From NCBI GenBank assembly GCA_964643435.1, contig CAZXPY010000001.1, forward strand, positions 1 through 64,000: a stretch of DNA of 64,000 bases, given 5' to 3'. The notes below the pieces were generated by a model. It did not search any database. It worked only from the letters and a program-made list of their open reading frames with translations, and was not told the origin of the DNA. Positions 24,207-31,778 of this stretch are shown here, one piece after another. Every line of letters begins with the position of its first letter. Within the stretch, counting starts at the first letter, position 1. A program made the position numbers and the translations under genes. Source of the stretch: CAZXPY01 sp964643435 (GTDB lineage Bacteria > Patescibacteriota > Microgenomatia > Woykebacterales > RBG-16-39-9b).

Positions 24207-24467
24207 GTGAAAGAAGAAACGAAAGAAGAAGTTACTAAAAGATTAAATATAACTGCCGGACATATTAGAAAAATCTCTGATATGGTTGAAGAGGATAGAT
24301 ATTGTGTTGATATTATCCAACAAACAGAGGCAGTAAAGGGAGCCCTTAAAAGAATTGAAGAAATTATTTTGGATTCCCATCTCCGTACTTGCGTAGTACC
24401 AGCATTTAAAGGTAAAAGAGCGGAAAAATCAATTAAAGAACTTGTGGAAGTATTCAAAAGGGGGTGA
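24207..24467 (+). CDS. csoR: CsoR-family copper-sensing repressor
   Basis: 86 residues, all-helical DUF156 protein. The Cu(I) ligand pattern is complete: Cys in YCVDIIQQ (residue 33) and His/Cys in DSHLRTCV (about 58-62). GHIRKISDMVEEDRYCVDI is the typical first helix pair. It begins with GTG right after a strong promoter containing its own operator, and is followed by a coupled membrane gene and a Cu-ATPase, so it most likely senses Cu(I). Confidence 0.93.
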   Translation: MKEETKEEVTKRLNITAGHIRKISDMVEEDRYCVDIIQQTEAVKGALKRIEEIILDSHLRTCVVPAFKGKRAEKSIKELVEVFKRG

Positions 24468-24664
24468 GCAAAGTGGGATTGGTTCATATGTTTTATGAAA
24501 CGACGAGTTCGGCCCGGCCGGTTTACTTTGGCCATATGGCAGGTGACTCATCTTTTTTCTTTGGATGGATGATGTTTTTTTGGTTAGTTACTTGGGTTCT
24601 AGTTATAATCGCTCTGATCTTAGTTGTTATTTGGCTTTGGAAACAAATCCAGACTAAAAAATAA
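24464..24664 (+). CDS. Small membrane protein of the copper operon
   Basis: 66 residues. A Met/His-containing N-terminus (HMFYETTSSARPVYFGHMAG) is followed by one long membrane segment (FFFGWMMFFWLVTWVLVIIALILVV, about 29-53) and a basic tail. The GTG start overlaps the csoR stop by four bases (GTGA), implying coupling. The Met and His residues outside the membrane could bind copper and feed the ATPase; this is inferred from context. Confidence 0.7.
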   Translation: MSKVGLVHMFYETTSSARPVYFGHMAGDSSFFFGWMMFFWLVTWVLVIIALILVVIWLWKQIQTKK

Positions 24665-24685
24665 ATTGCCCCATGAAAATTTAGT

Positions 24686-26926
24686 ATGAAGGTAGTAGGT
24701 TTGCCTGTAGACAAAATTTACACCTGCCCGATGCACCCCGAAGTGATCCAAGAACAGCCCGGGTCTTGTCCAAAATGCGGTATGACTCTCGTACCCACAG
24801 AAGGTAAGAAAGTGCCAAAAAAAGATCAGAAAGGTCACGAAGAACACATAATGAGACCGGTAAGCGGAATGAGTTGGTGGGAGAAATTTAAGATGAGTAT
24901 GAGTATGACGATGGGTATGGAACATACGGGTCTAGCTGGTCGAGAAATGGCAAGACTGATGGAGCTGGATATAAGAGATAAATTTTTATTCTCTCTAATA
25001 TTAACTATTCTCATTGTTGCTTATTCTCCTCTTGGTGAAAAAATCCTTGGATTAAAGTTGACAACTCCTATACCAGCGCCCTGGCTTCTATTAATTTTGA
25101 CTACACCCCTTTACTTTTATTCTGGTTGGATTTTTCTTTATTCAAGTTATAAAGCGCTAAAGAGAAAAACACTGAACATGGCGGTTCTTGTTGCTGTCGG
25201 AATCACTGCTGCTTACGTATTCAGCATAATTCTAACCTTACTTGGTAGTGAAGAATCATTTTACGAAGCAGCGGCGATGCTTACAACGTTTGTTTTGTTT
25301 GGACATTGGATGGAAATGAAATCCCGCCGAGGGACCACGGATGCTTTGCAGGCACTTTTTGCCCTTGTTCCACCACAAGCAAGGGTGGTAAGAGGCGGTA
25401 GAGAAGAACTTATCCCTACCGCAGAAGTAAAAGTAGGTGATATTTTAGTTCTCAAACCAGGAGATAAAGTGCCGGTTGATGGTCAAATCATTGAAGGAGA
25501 AACCGCAATTGATGAGTCTCTCGTGACAGGAGAATCGATACCGGTAGCTAAGAAACCTGGCGATAAAGTGATCGGCGGTTCTATTAATCAGTCCGGTTCA
25601 GTGAAGTTTAAAGCAACAAAAGTGGGTGAAGATACTGCACTTGCCCAGATCGTAAAACTAGTTGAAACAGCTCAGAGTTCTAAAGCCCCAGGACAAAAAT
25701 TGGCTGATCGGTTCGCTAAATATTTAGTAATTGTAGCTGTTGGTGGTGGTTTACTTACTTTCTCAATTTGGTTTTTCATCATTGGACAGCCATTATTGTT
25801 CGCCTTAACTTTTGCCATCTCAACCGTAGTCATCGCTTGTCCAGATGCACTTGGTTTAGCCACTCCAACTGCTGTTGCGGTTGGAACTGGTCTTGGAGCT
25901 AAGCACAACATTTTGATAAAAGACGCCCCAACCCTTGAGCAGGTTTCAAAAATCCAGGTAGTTGTTCTGGATAAAACAGGAACTTTGACGGAAGGGAAAC
26001 CAAAGATTACAGACGTTGTTACCGTCGAAGGTTTTACGGAAGAAGACGTTTTGAGGCTTGACGCCGCAGCAGAAGCAAAATCAGGCCACCCATTGAGTAA
26101 AGCAGTGCTTGATGAGACCCAGAAAAGGGGTATAAAAGTTCCCGAGAAAGTTGAGAAGTTTAAAAATCTAGCCGGTCATGGTGTAGAGGCTGTGGTTGAA
26201 GGTAGGTATGTATTAGTAGGGACAGTGAAACTGATGAAAGATCGGGATGTAGATATCACTTCAGTCCAGAATAATATCGATCGCCTGCTTTCTGAAGGAA
26301 AAACCATCATGATACTTGCAGTTGATGGAAAAGTTGCTGGCGTTGCTGGTGCGGAAGATCCGATCAAGCCGACAGCTACAAAAGCAGCAGCCCGTTTAAA
26401 AGAATTAGGAATAGAAATAGCGATGATTACTGGAGATAACCAAAAAACTGCAGAAGCCGTAGCAAAAAAACTTGGTATTGATCGTGTCTTTGCCGAAGTG
26501 CTGCCAGAGGATAAGGCAAACTATGTCAAAAAACTTCAGGAAGAAGGAAAATTTGTAGCCATGGTTGGAGATGGGGTGAACGACGCACCAGCCTTAGCCC
26601 AAGCCGATATTGGTATTGCTATTGGAGCCGGGACTGATGTGGCGATTGAAACAGCGAAAGTAGTCTTGATGAAATCCGATCCTGCTGATGTTCTAAGAGC
26701 TATTCGACTTAGTAAAGCAACAATAAAGAAAATGAAGCAAAACCTCTTTTGGGCTTCGATTTACAATCTCCTTGCGATTCCTGTAGCCGCAGGAATACTC
26801 TACCCAAGCTTTGGTATTTCCCTACGTCCTGAAATCTCCGCGCTACTAATGAGTGCTTCCTCGATTATCGTTGCCACCAACGCCGTTCTTTTGAATAGGG
26901 CAGAAAAAGATTTGATCTCTGTTTAA
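24686..26926 (+). CDS. copB: P1B-type copper-transporting ATPase (CopB-like, CPD motif)
   Basis: 746 residues. The N-terminus carries a heavy-metal-binding YHS-like domain (YTCPMHPEVIQEQPGSCPKC, about 12-31) and a Met/His-rich region rather than a C-x-x-C ferredoxin-like domain, as in CopB. Then come eight predicted membrane segments, the actuator loop (DESLVTGES), the ion site IACPDALGLATPTA (about 385), phosphorylation motif DKTGTLTEGKP (about 428), SGHPLSKA, and MVGDGVNDAPALAQADIGIAIG. The ion-site triplet is CPD instead of CPC or CPH. It exports copper under CsoR control; Cu(I) versus Cu(II)/Ag cannot be settled from sequence. Confidence 0.94.
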   Translation: MKVVGLPVDKIYTCPMHPEVIQEQPGSCPKCGMTLVPTEGKKVPKKDQKGHEEHIMRPVSGMSWWEKFKMSMSMTMGMEHTGLAGREMARLMELDIRDKFLFSLILTILIVAYSPLGEKILGLKLTTPIPAPWLLLILTTPLYFYSGWIFLYSSYKALKRKTLNMAVLVAVGITAAYVFSIILTLLGSEESFYEAAAMLTTFVLFGHWMEMKSRRGTTDALQALFALVPPQARVVRGGREELIPTAEVKVGDILVLKPGDKVPVDGQIIEGETAIDESLVTGESIPVAKKPGDKVIGGSINQSGSVKFKATKVGEDTALAQIVKLVETAQSSKAPGQKLADRFAKYLVIVAVGGGLLTFSIWFFIIGQPLLFALTFAISTVVIACPDALGLATPTAVAVGTGLGAKHNILIKDAPTLEQVSKIQVVVLDKTGTLTEGKPKITDVVTVEGFTEEDVLRLDAAAEAKSGHPLSKAVLDETQKRGIKVPEKVEKFKNLAGHGVEAVVEGRYVLVGTVKLMKDRDVDITSVQNNIDRLLSEGKTIMILAVDGKVAGVAGAEDPIKPTATKAAARLKELGIEIAMITGDNQKTAEAVAKKLGIDRVFAEVLPEDKANYVKKLQEEGKFVAMVGDGVNDAPALAQADIGIAIGAGTDVAIETAKVVLMKSDPADVLRAIRLSKATIKKMKQNLFWASIYNLLAIPVAAGILYPSFGISLRPEISALLMSASSIIVATNAVLLNRAEKDLISV

Positions 26927-26936
26927 TAGAAGTCCA

Positions 26937-27338
26937 TTAAATAGGTTCGATTTTTTCAACAGCCATTATTTGCTTTCCACCCTCAATAGTGGGAGATAAG
27001 CTGCCACTCACCTTAACTTTTTTTAAAAGATATTGGTTTAGATCAATACTTTTACTTTCTAAGAGAATAAAATTATCTTGATCTTCTCGTAAAATATGAG
27101 TTCCTTGTTGATAAATGTTGGCGGCTAAAATTTCCACTACTCCTATTTTCGAAACGAGCGATTTTTCTTCCCCGCTTCCCTCCTCCTGATTTTTATTTTC
27201 TTCTGGCGGAGTAGGGTAAGTTATAAACGTTTCTTTAGTAATTTCTTTTTCTTCTTTTGTTTCAGATTTGGGTTTCATATAAAGACCTAAAATAAGAACA
27301 GCCGCGATTATGAATAAAATTAAAGCCAATTTTTTCAT
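26937..27338 (-). CDS. Membrane-anchored small beta-barrel (OB-like) protein, unknown
   Basis: 133 residues: an N-terminal membrane segment (KKLALILFIIAAVLILGLYM), a Glu/Lys-rich linker, then about 75 residues with alternating strands (SKIGVVEILAANIY...FILLESKSIDLNQYLLKKVKVSGSLSP...IMAVEKIEPI) that look like a small OB-fold. I chose the ATG at 27338, overlapping the upstream ATPase stop as TGATG, which implies coupled translation. No function recognised; the partnership with the Lon-like ATPase is notable. Confidence 0.65.
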   Translation of the reverse strand: MKKLALILFIIAAVLILGLYMKPKSETKEEKEITKETFITYPTPPEENKNQEEGSGEEKSLVSKIGVVEILAANIYQQGTHILREDQDNFILLESKSIDLNQYLLKKVKVSGSLSPTIEGGKQIMAVEKIEPI

Positions 27339-28429
27339 CACCAATTAGGTAAAAAGGTTTTTAGGTTATCAACTGTTATTTTAACAGATTTTAGCTCGCC
27401 AAGGATATACTTTTTTGCCGCTCTTCGTAATATCCCGTTTATTGTGCGTTCAATCGCCCTGATGTCAATTTCATACCCAAAAGGTTTGATTACTTTAATC
27501 CAGACATCTGGTGAAAAAGTGATTACATTTTCAGGTAAGGAGACCAATTTTAATTGCCGGGGCAACAGATAATCTCTCGCAATACAAATTTTATCCTCGT
27601 CAGAATAATGGGGCATTATTATCATCTCAAGTCTATCCAGTACTGCGGCGGTTAAGTTTCCCTGACGATTGGCGGTACAAATAAAAATCGCCTTGCTTAA
27701 ATCAAAAGAATGATTTATGTATAAATCAGTAAAAGCGAAATTTTGTTCAGGGTCAAGTAATTCTAAAAGTACTCCCATTACTTCTGATTCGGCTCCACCA
27801 GCAGTGGAATCAATTTCGTCCAGCAAAATAACTGGATTTTTAAAATTGGCACGTCTTAGTCCTTTGATAATCAATCCCGGTTCTGCTTGCGGAAAAGTTT
27901 TGGGCTGACCCCTTAACTGTAAGGCACTAGACATACCACCCATCGGAATTCTTAGAAAAGCCCTTCCCAAACTTTCGGCAATTGAACTCGCAAAAGAAGT
28001 TTTTCCGGAACCAGGTAAGCCCACAAAACATAAAACTAAAGAACGTGAAGGAGAATCTTCGTTTTTTGATTGAAGACTTAACACTGATAAATATTCTAAT
28101 ACTCTCTCTTTGATTTCCTCCAAACCATAGTGATTCTTATTAAGTATTTCCCTAGCTTTCCGCAAATCATAGTTATCCTTCGAAACCTTATCCCAAGGTA
28201 GAGAAACTAGCCAATCAACATATTTTGAAGTTTGTTCATATTCAATAGTGTAAGTACCAAATTCAATAGCCCGGTTTATATTCAAAAGGAGCTCATTTAC
28301 GTCTTCTTTTAAATCCAAGGGAATAGCCGAATTTTTGACTTTTTCTAAAAGTTTGTTTGTTTGGCTCGCGAGGTTATACTTGGAGTTGTTATCAAGATTC
28401 TTAGGCGTTTTAAAAGTACGATTGGGCAT
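27338..28429 (-). CDS. Lon-like AAA+ ATPase lacking the protease domain
   Basis: 363 residues. Residues about 20-90 match the helical end of the Lon N-domain (EYEQTSKYVDWLVSLPWDKVS...LRKAREILNKNHYGLEEIKERVLEYL). The AAA+ module follows: Walker A CFVGLPGSGKTS, pore region RIPMGGMSSALQLRGQPKTF, Walker B VILLDEIDS, sensor-1 FICTANRQ and a lid with DIRAIERTINGILRRAAKKYI. It stops where Lon's Ser-Lys peptidase domain would begin. It probably acts as an unfoldase or chaperone, perhaps with a separate protease. Leaderless promoter upstream. Confidence 0.88.
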   Translation of the reverse strand: MPNRTFKTPKNLDNNSKYNLASQTNKLLEKVKNSAIPLDLKEDVNELLLNINRAIEFGTYTIEYEQTSKYVDWLVSLPWDKVSKDNYDLRKAREILNKNHYGLEEIKERVLEYLSVLSLQSKNEDSPSRSLVLCFVGLPGSGKTSFASSIAESLGRAFLRIPMGGMSSALQLRGQPKTFPQAEPGLIIKGLRRANFKNPVILLDEIDSTAGGAESEVMGVLLELLDPEQNFAFTDLYINHSFDLSKAIFICTANRQGNLTAAVLDRLEMIIMPHYSDEDKICIARDYLLPRQLKLVSLPENVITFSPDVWIKVIKPFGYEIDIRAIERTINGILRRAAKKYILGELKSVKITVDNLKTFLPNW

Positions 28430-28436
28430 TTATTTG

Positions 28437-28482
28437 AGTTTAACTTTTGCTCTCTATATTGTCAAACCAAGCTAAGCTTGGT
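28437..28482 (-). promoter_or_regulatory. Leaderless promoter of the Lon-like gene plus palindrome
   Basis: On the minus strand: -35 TTGACA (28465-28460), 17-bp spacer, -10 TAAACT (28442-28437), then seven bases to the ATG at 28429. Just upstream of the -35 is the palindrome ACCAAGCT-A-AGCTTGGT (28466-28482), whose 11-bp core AAGCTAAGCTT is identical to the second operator in the vapBC promoter. Confidence 0.72.
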
Positions 28483-28522
28483 CAAACTAGATTGACGAGC
28501 ATCAAAGGTAAAAGCTTGAGTC

Positions 28523-29380
28523 TTATTGGCTTGGGGGAGGCGGTGGGGAGGGTTGACCACCCGGGTTTAGGAGATTGCCGAAAACACTACTTCCGCTAGT
28601 TCCAGTTTCGGTCGGTGATGACGCAGGTGGCGGTTGGGTAGTTGTTGGGGTGGTCTGAGGCGGGGTAGGAGCGGTCGAACCAATATTTTGCTCTTGATAG
28701 CGATTGTAAAAAAGAACCCCCAAAACAATTGCGGCACCAATTATGAATAATCCCAAAATAACGAAAATAATAGAAACTTTTTTATTTGGGGTAGGGCTAG
28801 TACTGATTTGGGCCGAAGGTTGCTCTTGGTTGTCTTGCGTAAAAACTTGAGCTTGTGGCGCAACCGGTATTGGCGGCCAACTAGGTTCGGGTTGCGGTGA
28901 AGAAAGAGACGTTGTCGAATCTTGCGAGGGCGTAGCCGCCGGCGTAGCCGGCAGCGTTGTTTCTTCGGAAACCTTGGGTATCTCGGGAATTTCTGGAACA
29001 TTTGCCTCCGGAATTCTTGGTAACTCATTTTCAGCTCCAAAAGAGCTCGGCATTTGGTTTTCCCCAGGCGGTTTCGAAGTAGTTTCTGTACTTTGCGATA
29101 ATCCTGAAATGTCAGGCGGGGTTAGAGGGGGAGTTTCAGGATTACTTACAACTGGTTCTTGACTGATTGGAGTAGGGGTTTCTGGTATATTAGGTTCTGT
29201 TGAGGCTGAAGCCGATAATGTCTCTTCTCCCGAGGCAGCCGGGTTTTGGTTAGCGGTTTCTTGCGCCAAAGGTCCTATTGGTTCAACGTCTTCTTCTTTT
29301 TGAGAAGCAGCAATTTCTGGGTCCCCAATATCATCCTTAGCTTTGGGAAGGTCGTTTACACTTTTAGGTTCTTCTGGCAT
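28523..29380 (-). CDS. Proline-rich single-pass membrane protein, unknown
   Basis: About 285 residues. A long low-complexity N-terminal part rich in Pro, Glu, Ser and Thr (to about residue 200) precedes a single membrane segment (KVSIIFVILGLFIIGAAIVLGVLFY) and a Pro/Thr/Ser/Gly-rich C-terminus ending in PSPPPPPSQ. The long cytosolic disordered region and short external tail are common in CPR proteins of unknown role. The leaderless promoter at 29388-29416 places the start at the ATG at 29380, 12 codons into the longer open frame. Confidence 0.75.
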   Translation of the reverse strand: MPEEPKSVNDLPKAKDDIGDPEIAASQKEEDVEPIGPLAQETANQNPAASGEETLSASASTEPNIPETPTPISQEPVVSNPETPPLTPPDISGLSQSTETTSKPPGENQMPSSFGAENELPRIPEANVPEIPEIPKVSEETTLPATPAATPSQDSTTSLSSPQPEPSWPPIPVAPQAQVFTQDNQEQPSAQISTSPTPNKKVSIIFVILGLFIIGAAIVLGVLFYNRYQEQNIGSTAPTPPQTTPTTTQPPPASSPTETGTSGSSVFGNLLNPGGQPSPPPPPSQ

Positions 29381-29387
29381 TATTTTA

Positions 29388-29416
29388 AGGATAACTTCTA
29401 AACTTTTAGTTGTCAA
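29388..29416 (-). promoter_or_regulatory. Leaderless promoter, minus strand
   Basis: Minus strand TTGACA (29416-29411), 17-bp spacer, TATCCT (29393-29388), exactly seven bases before the ATG at 29380. No room for an SD. Confidence 0.75.
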
Positions 29417-29474
29417 GTAATTTTCACTTCTTCTTGGTAAATGTTATAATGCTGTTGCTAAATATTAAGAATCC

Positions 29475-29551
29475 GGCGCGTTCGTCTAGTGGCCTAGGAC
29501 GCGGCGTTCTCAACGCCGAGATCGCGGGTTCAAATCCCGCACGCGCCACCA
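29475..29551 (+). tRNA. tRNA-Glu (anticodon CTC)
   Basis: Acceptor GGCGCGT (29475-29481) pairs with ACGCGCC (29541-29547). The D arm is GTCTAGTGGCCTAGGAC. The anticodon stem CGGCG/CGCCG encloses the loop TTCTCAA, giving anticodon CTC (reads GAG). The T arm is GCGGG-TTCAAAT-CCCGC, followed by discriminator A and an encoded CCA (29549-29551). The overall sequence strongly resembles bacterial tRNA-Glu. A TATAAT at 29445-29450 lies upstream. Confidence 0.95.
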
Positions 29552-29586
29552 TCCCCCTTCGCTCCAGATAGAAGACGGTTGTTTAC

Positions 29587-29615
29587 TTGACAACAGAAAA
29601 CTGTTTTGATAGAAT
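29587..29615 (+). promoter_or_regulatory. Promoter of the greA leader
   Basis: TTGACA (29587-29592), 17-bp spacer, TAGAAT (29610-29615). The spacer contains the small dyad AACAG-AAAA-CTGTT. Predicted start near 29622, giving a leader of roughly 105 bases. Confidence 0.7.
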
Positions 29616-29621
29616 TTTGTT

Positions 29622-29725
29622 CAAGTTAAATAAAGCTTGGTTGTAAGAGCTCGGGTTAGAGTATGAAGCTCCTTTATGACGAGCGCATGAAGTCCCCGAA
29701 ACGTTTAGACGTTACGGGGTTTTTT
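29622..29725 (+). ncRNA. greA leader RNA ending in an intrinsic terminator
   Basis: CCCCGAAACGT (29694-29704) and ACGTTACGGGG (29709-29719) form an 11-bp stem with one mismatch and a TTAG loop, followed by six T (29720-29725). This is a canonical intrinsic terminator ending four bases before the greA ATG. An upstream hairpin GAGCT...AGCTC (near 29657-29681) could be an alternative structure. The leader is probably an attenuator or releases a small RNA, as the E. coli greA leader does (GraL). Confidence 0.65.
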
Positions 29726-29729
29726 AAAA

Positions 29730-30194
29730 ATGAAGCAAACACAGGAAAAAATTTATCTCACAAATGAAGGTTATAATAAACTCCAAAAAGAATACGACGA
29801 ATTAGTTAATGTTAAGCGCAAAGAAGTCACTCAAAGAATTGCTAAAGCTAGGGAATACGGTGATATTAGTGAAAATTCTGAATATGACAGTGCTAGAGAC
29901 GAGCAATCTTTCGTAGAAGGTAGAATTTTAGAGCTTCAAGAAATATTAAAGAGCGCTCAAGTTTTAACTAAACATAACAAAAACGCTGTCGATATTGGCT
30001 CTAAGGTGAAGGTCGAAATTGACGGTGATATCGACGAATTTATTATAGTTTCTAGCGTAGAAGCTGATCCTTCCGAAGGAAAAATTTCCAATGAATCGCC
30101 AGTTGGTGGTGCTTTGATAGGCGCCAAATTAGGTGACGTAATTACAGTTTCCTCAACAATTAAAGCCACGTATAGAATCCTCGAGATTAACTAA
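29730..30194 (+). CDS. greA: Transcription elongation factor GreA
   Basis: 154 residues, full length. The N-terminal coiled coil has the catalytic acidic tip GDISENSEYDSARDEQSFVEGRI. The C-terminal FKBP-like domain ends ISNESPVGGALIGAKLGDVITV. It rescues backtracked RNA polymerase by stimulating transcript cleavage. There is no SD: the ATG follows a terminator T-run by four A. Confidence 0.96.
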   Translation: MKQTQEKIYLTNEGYNKLQKEYDELVNVKRKEVTQRIAKAREYGDISENSEYDSARDEQSFVEGRILELQEILKSAQVLTKHNKNAVDIGSKVKVEIDGDIDEFIIVSSVEADPSEGKISNESPVGGALIGAKLGDVITVSSTIKATYRILEIN

Positions 30195-30203
30195 TCTCGA
30201 GTC
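30181..30203. terminator. Inverted repeat spanning the greA stop
   Basis: CTCGAGATT and AATCTCGAG with the loop AACT form a perfect 9-bp stem around the stop codon. Only a weak pyrimidine stretch follows, so termination is uncertain. Confidence 0.45.
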
Positions 30204-30271
30204 TTCTGCGTCGCTACCGCTCCTAAAGATTTTGGAAATAAACTAAACTTGCGAACTTCGTTCTAAAAATC

Positions 30272-30371
30272 NNNNNNNNNNNNNNNNNNNNNNNNNNNNN
30301 NNNNNNNNNNNNNNNNNNNNNNNNNNNNNNNNNNNNNNNNNNNNNNNNNNNNNNNNNNNNNNNNNNNNNNN
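30272..30371. other. Assembly gap (100 N)
   Basis: Exactly 100 N, a conventional placeholder for a scaffold gap of unknown size. The order of greA and the HD-domain gene across it is scaffold-derived and something may be missing here. Confidence 0.98.
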
Positions 30372-30412
30372 CTTGTTGCCTCAAACCTTTCTTTAAGTTA
30401 TCATCTACTTTA

Positions 30413-31669
30413 GTGAAAAATCTAATAAAATTCTTTATCGAAGCCGGGAAATTAAAACGAATAAAAAGGGCTGGTTGGGTCTTGCGTGATGTTGCAAATC
30501 CTGAATCTATTTCTGATCATACCTACCGTCTGGCGTTGATGACCTGGGTACTATCCCCTAAGAATTTAAATCTAAAGAAAATGTTAATAATGTCCCTAAT
30601 CCATGATTTGTGCGAAGTATATTCCGGTGATACAACTCCATACGATGGTCTAGTCGAAAAAGGCGGTAAGAAAGTTACTGAAAAATGGCCCCGTAGAACA
30701 TTAAAGGAAAGATTAGACTTTAGTGCAAAAAAGTTTAAGAAAGAGTATGAGGGATGGCAAAAAATAATTAAATATTTACCCACTAATTTAGAATCTAAAC
30801 TAGAGCTTTTATGGCTAGATTATACTCAAAGCAAAAGTAAGGAAGCGAAATTTATCAGACAAATTGAGAAAGTCGAAAATTTGTTACAAGCGATTTCTTA
30901 TTCAAAAAAGCATAAAAATATAGCTCTTAGATCTTTTTGGGTCGAAATCAGTGAATCAGTATATGATCCTAAGATTATTAAACTAGTTAACGCGATAAAG
31001 AACTTCAATAAGCGTAAGCAAAATAATAATGAAATTAATTCCCTAGTTAAATTTTTATTTGAAGTTGGTAAGTTGAAAGAAAATAAAAGAAGGGGTTGGC
31101 TAATTCGTGGTGTAAAAAACCCGGATAGTATTGCTTCCCATTCCTTTAGGGCAGCCATAATGGGTTTAGTTCTTTCGTACGGCAAAAAAATCGATCAAGA
31201 GGTTATTGTAAAAATGGCTTTAAGCCACGATCTCTACGCGGTGAATGCTGGAGATCTGACACCTTACGAAGAATCAATTAAGGGAGGTAAAAATGATCGA
31301 GCGATTTTTGAAAGCTTGCCTTGGCGGGGTTCGCAAGGAAAAAAAGAAATTATTTCCAAAAAGAGATTCGAAGAAGAGTTAAAGTATTTCGACCCCTTAG
31401 TAAAACTTTTGCCACACGAGATCCGTCATGATTTTAAATATATGTGGCTTGAGTATAAATTTGGTGGTAGTAAGGAAGGCAGGTTTTTGCATCAAGTTGA
31501 TGTTTTGGAGTCGCTACTTCAAGGATTAGAGTTCAAACTTGAAAATAAGAATTTACCAATTAATTCCTTTTGGCTACAATGCAAAGAATTAATTGACGAC
31601 CAAAAATTACTAGAATTTATGAGTGAGGTCGATTATTATTTTTATATAACTAAAAAACTTCAACACTAA
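30413..31669 (+). CDS. Tandem double HD-domain phosphohydrolase (HDDC2/YfbR-like)
   Basis: 418 residues made of two HDDC2-like halves. First: KLKRIKRAGWVLRDV...SISDHTYRLALM...LIHDLCEVYSGDTTPYD. Second: KLKENKRRGWLIRGV...SIASHSFRAAIM...LSHDLYAVNAGDLTPYE. Each keeps the first His and the HD pair. The first also keeps the following Glu (CEVYSGD), which the second replaces (YAVNAGD). Single-domain relatives are 5'-nucleotidases of dNMPs. The fusion suggests an intramolecular dimer with one possibly impaired site. The start is GTG at 30413; the frame stays open into the gap, so a longer protein cannot be excluded. Confidence 0.82.
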   Translation: MKNLIKFFIEAGKLKRIKRAGWVLRDVANPESISDHTYRLALMTWVLSPKNLNLKKMLIMSLIHDLCEVYSGDTTPYDGLVEKGGKKVTEKWPRRTLKERLDFSAKKFKKEYEGWQKIIKYLPTNLESKLELLWLDYTQSKSKEAKFIRQIEKVENLLQAISYSKKHKNIALRSFWVEISESVYDPKIIKLVNAIKNFNKRKQNNNEINSLVKFLFEVGKLKENKRRGWLIRGVKNPDSIASHSFRAAIMGLVLSYGKKIDQEVIVKMALSHDLYAVNAGDLTPYEESIKGGKNDRAIFESLPWRGSQGKKEIISKKRFEEELKYFDPLVKLLPHEIRHDFKYMWLEYKFGGSKEGRFLHQVDVLESLLQGLEFKLENKNLPINSFWLQCKELIDDQKLLEFMSEVDYYFYITKKLQH

Positions 31670-31700
31670 CGCATTTTTTAAAATTGCGACTGGTTGGCTC

Positions 31701-31729
31701 TTGCCTTTTTCCAGTAGTTTTGGTAACCT
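31701..31729 (+). promoter_or_regulatory. Possible promoter of HisG-like gene
   Basis: TTGCCT (31701-31706), 17-bp spacer, TAACCT (31724-31729). It would give about a 45-base leader that includes the strong SD GGGAGGAG at 31768-31775. Confidence 0.45.
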
Positions 31730-31778
31730 TTTTCCACGTTCTCAACAACTCACTTCCAGTAACTAGAGGGAGGAGCAA

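Noticed and set aside
30181..30271. Structured RNA after greA next to the gap
   Set aside because: Only one 9-bp inverted repeat and a short GAAC/GTTC pair are visible, and the sequence is cut by the N run; too little to call.
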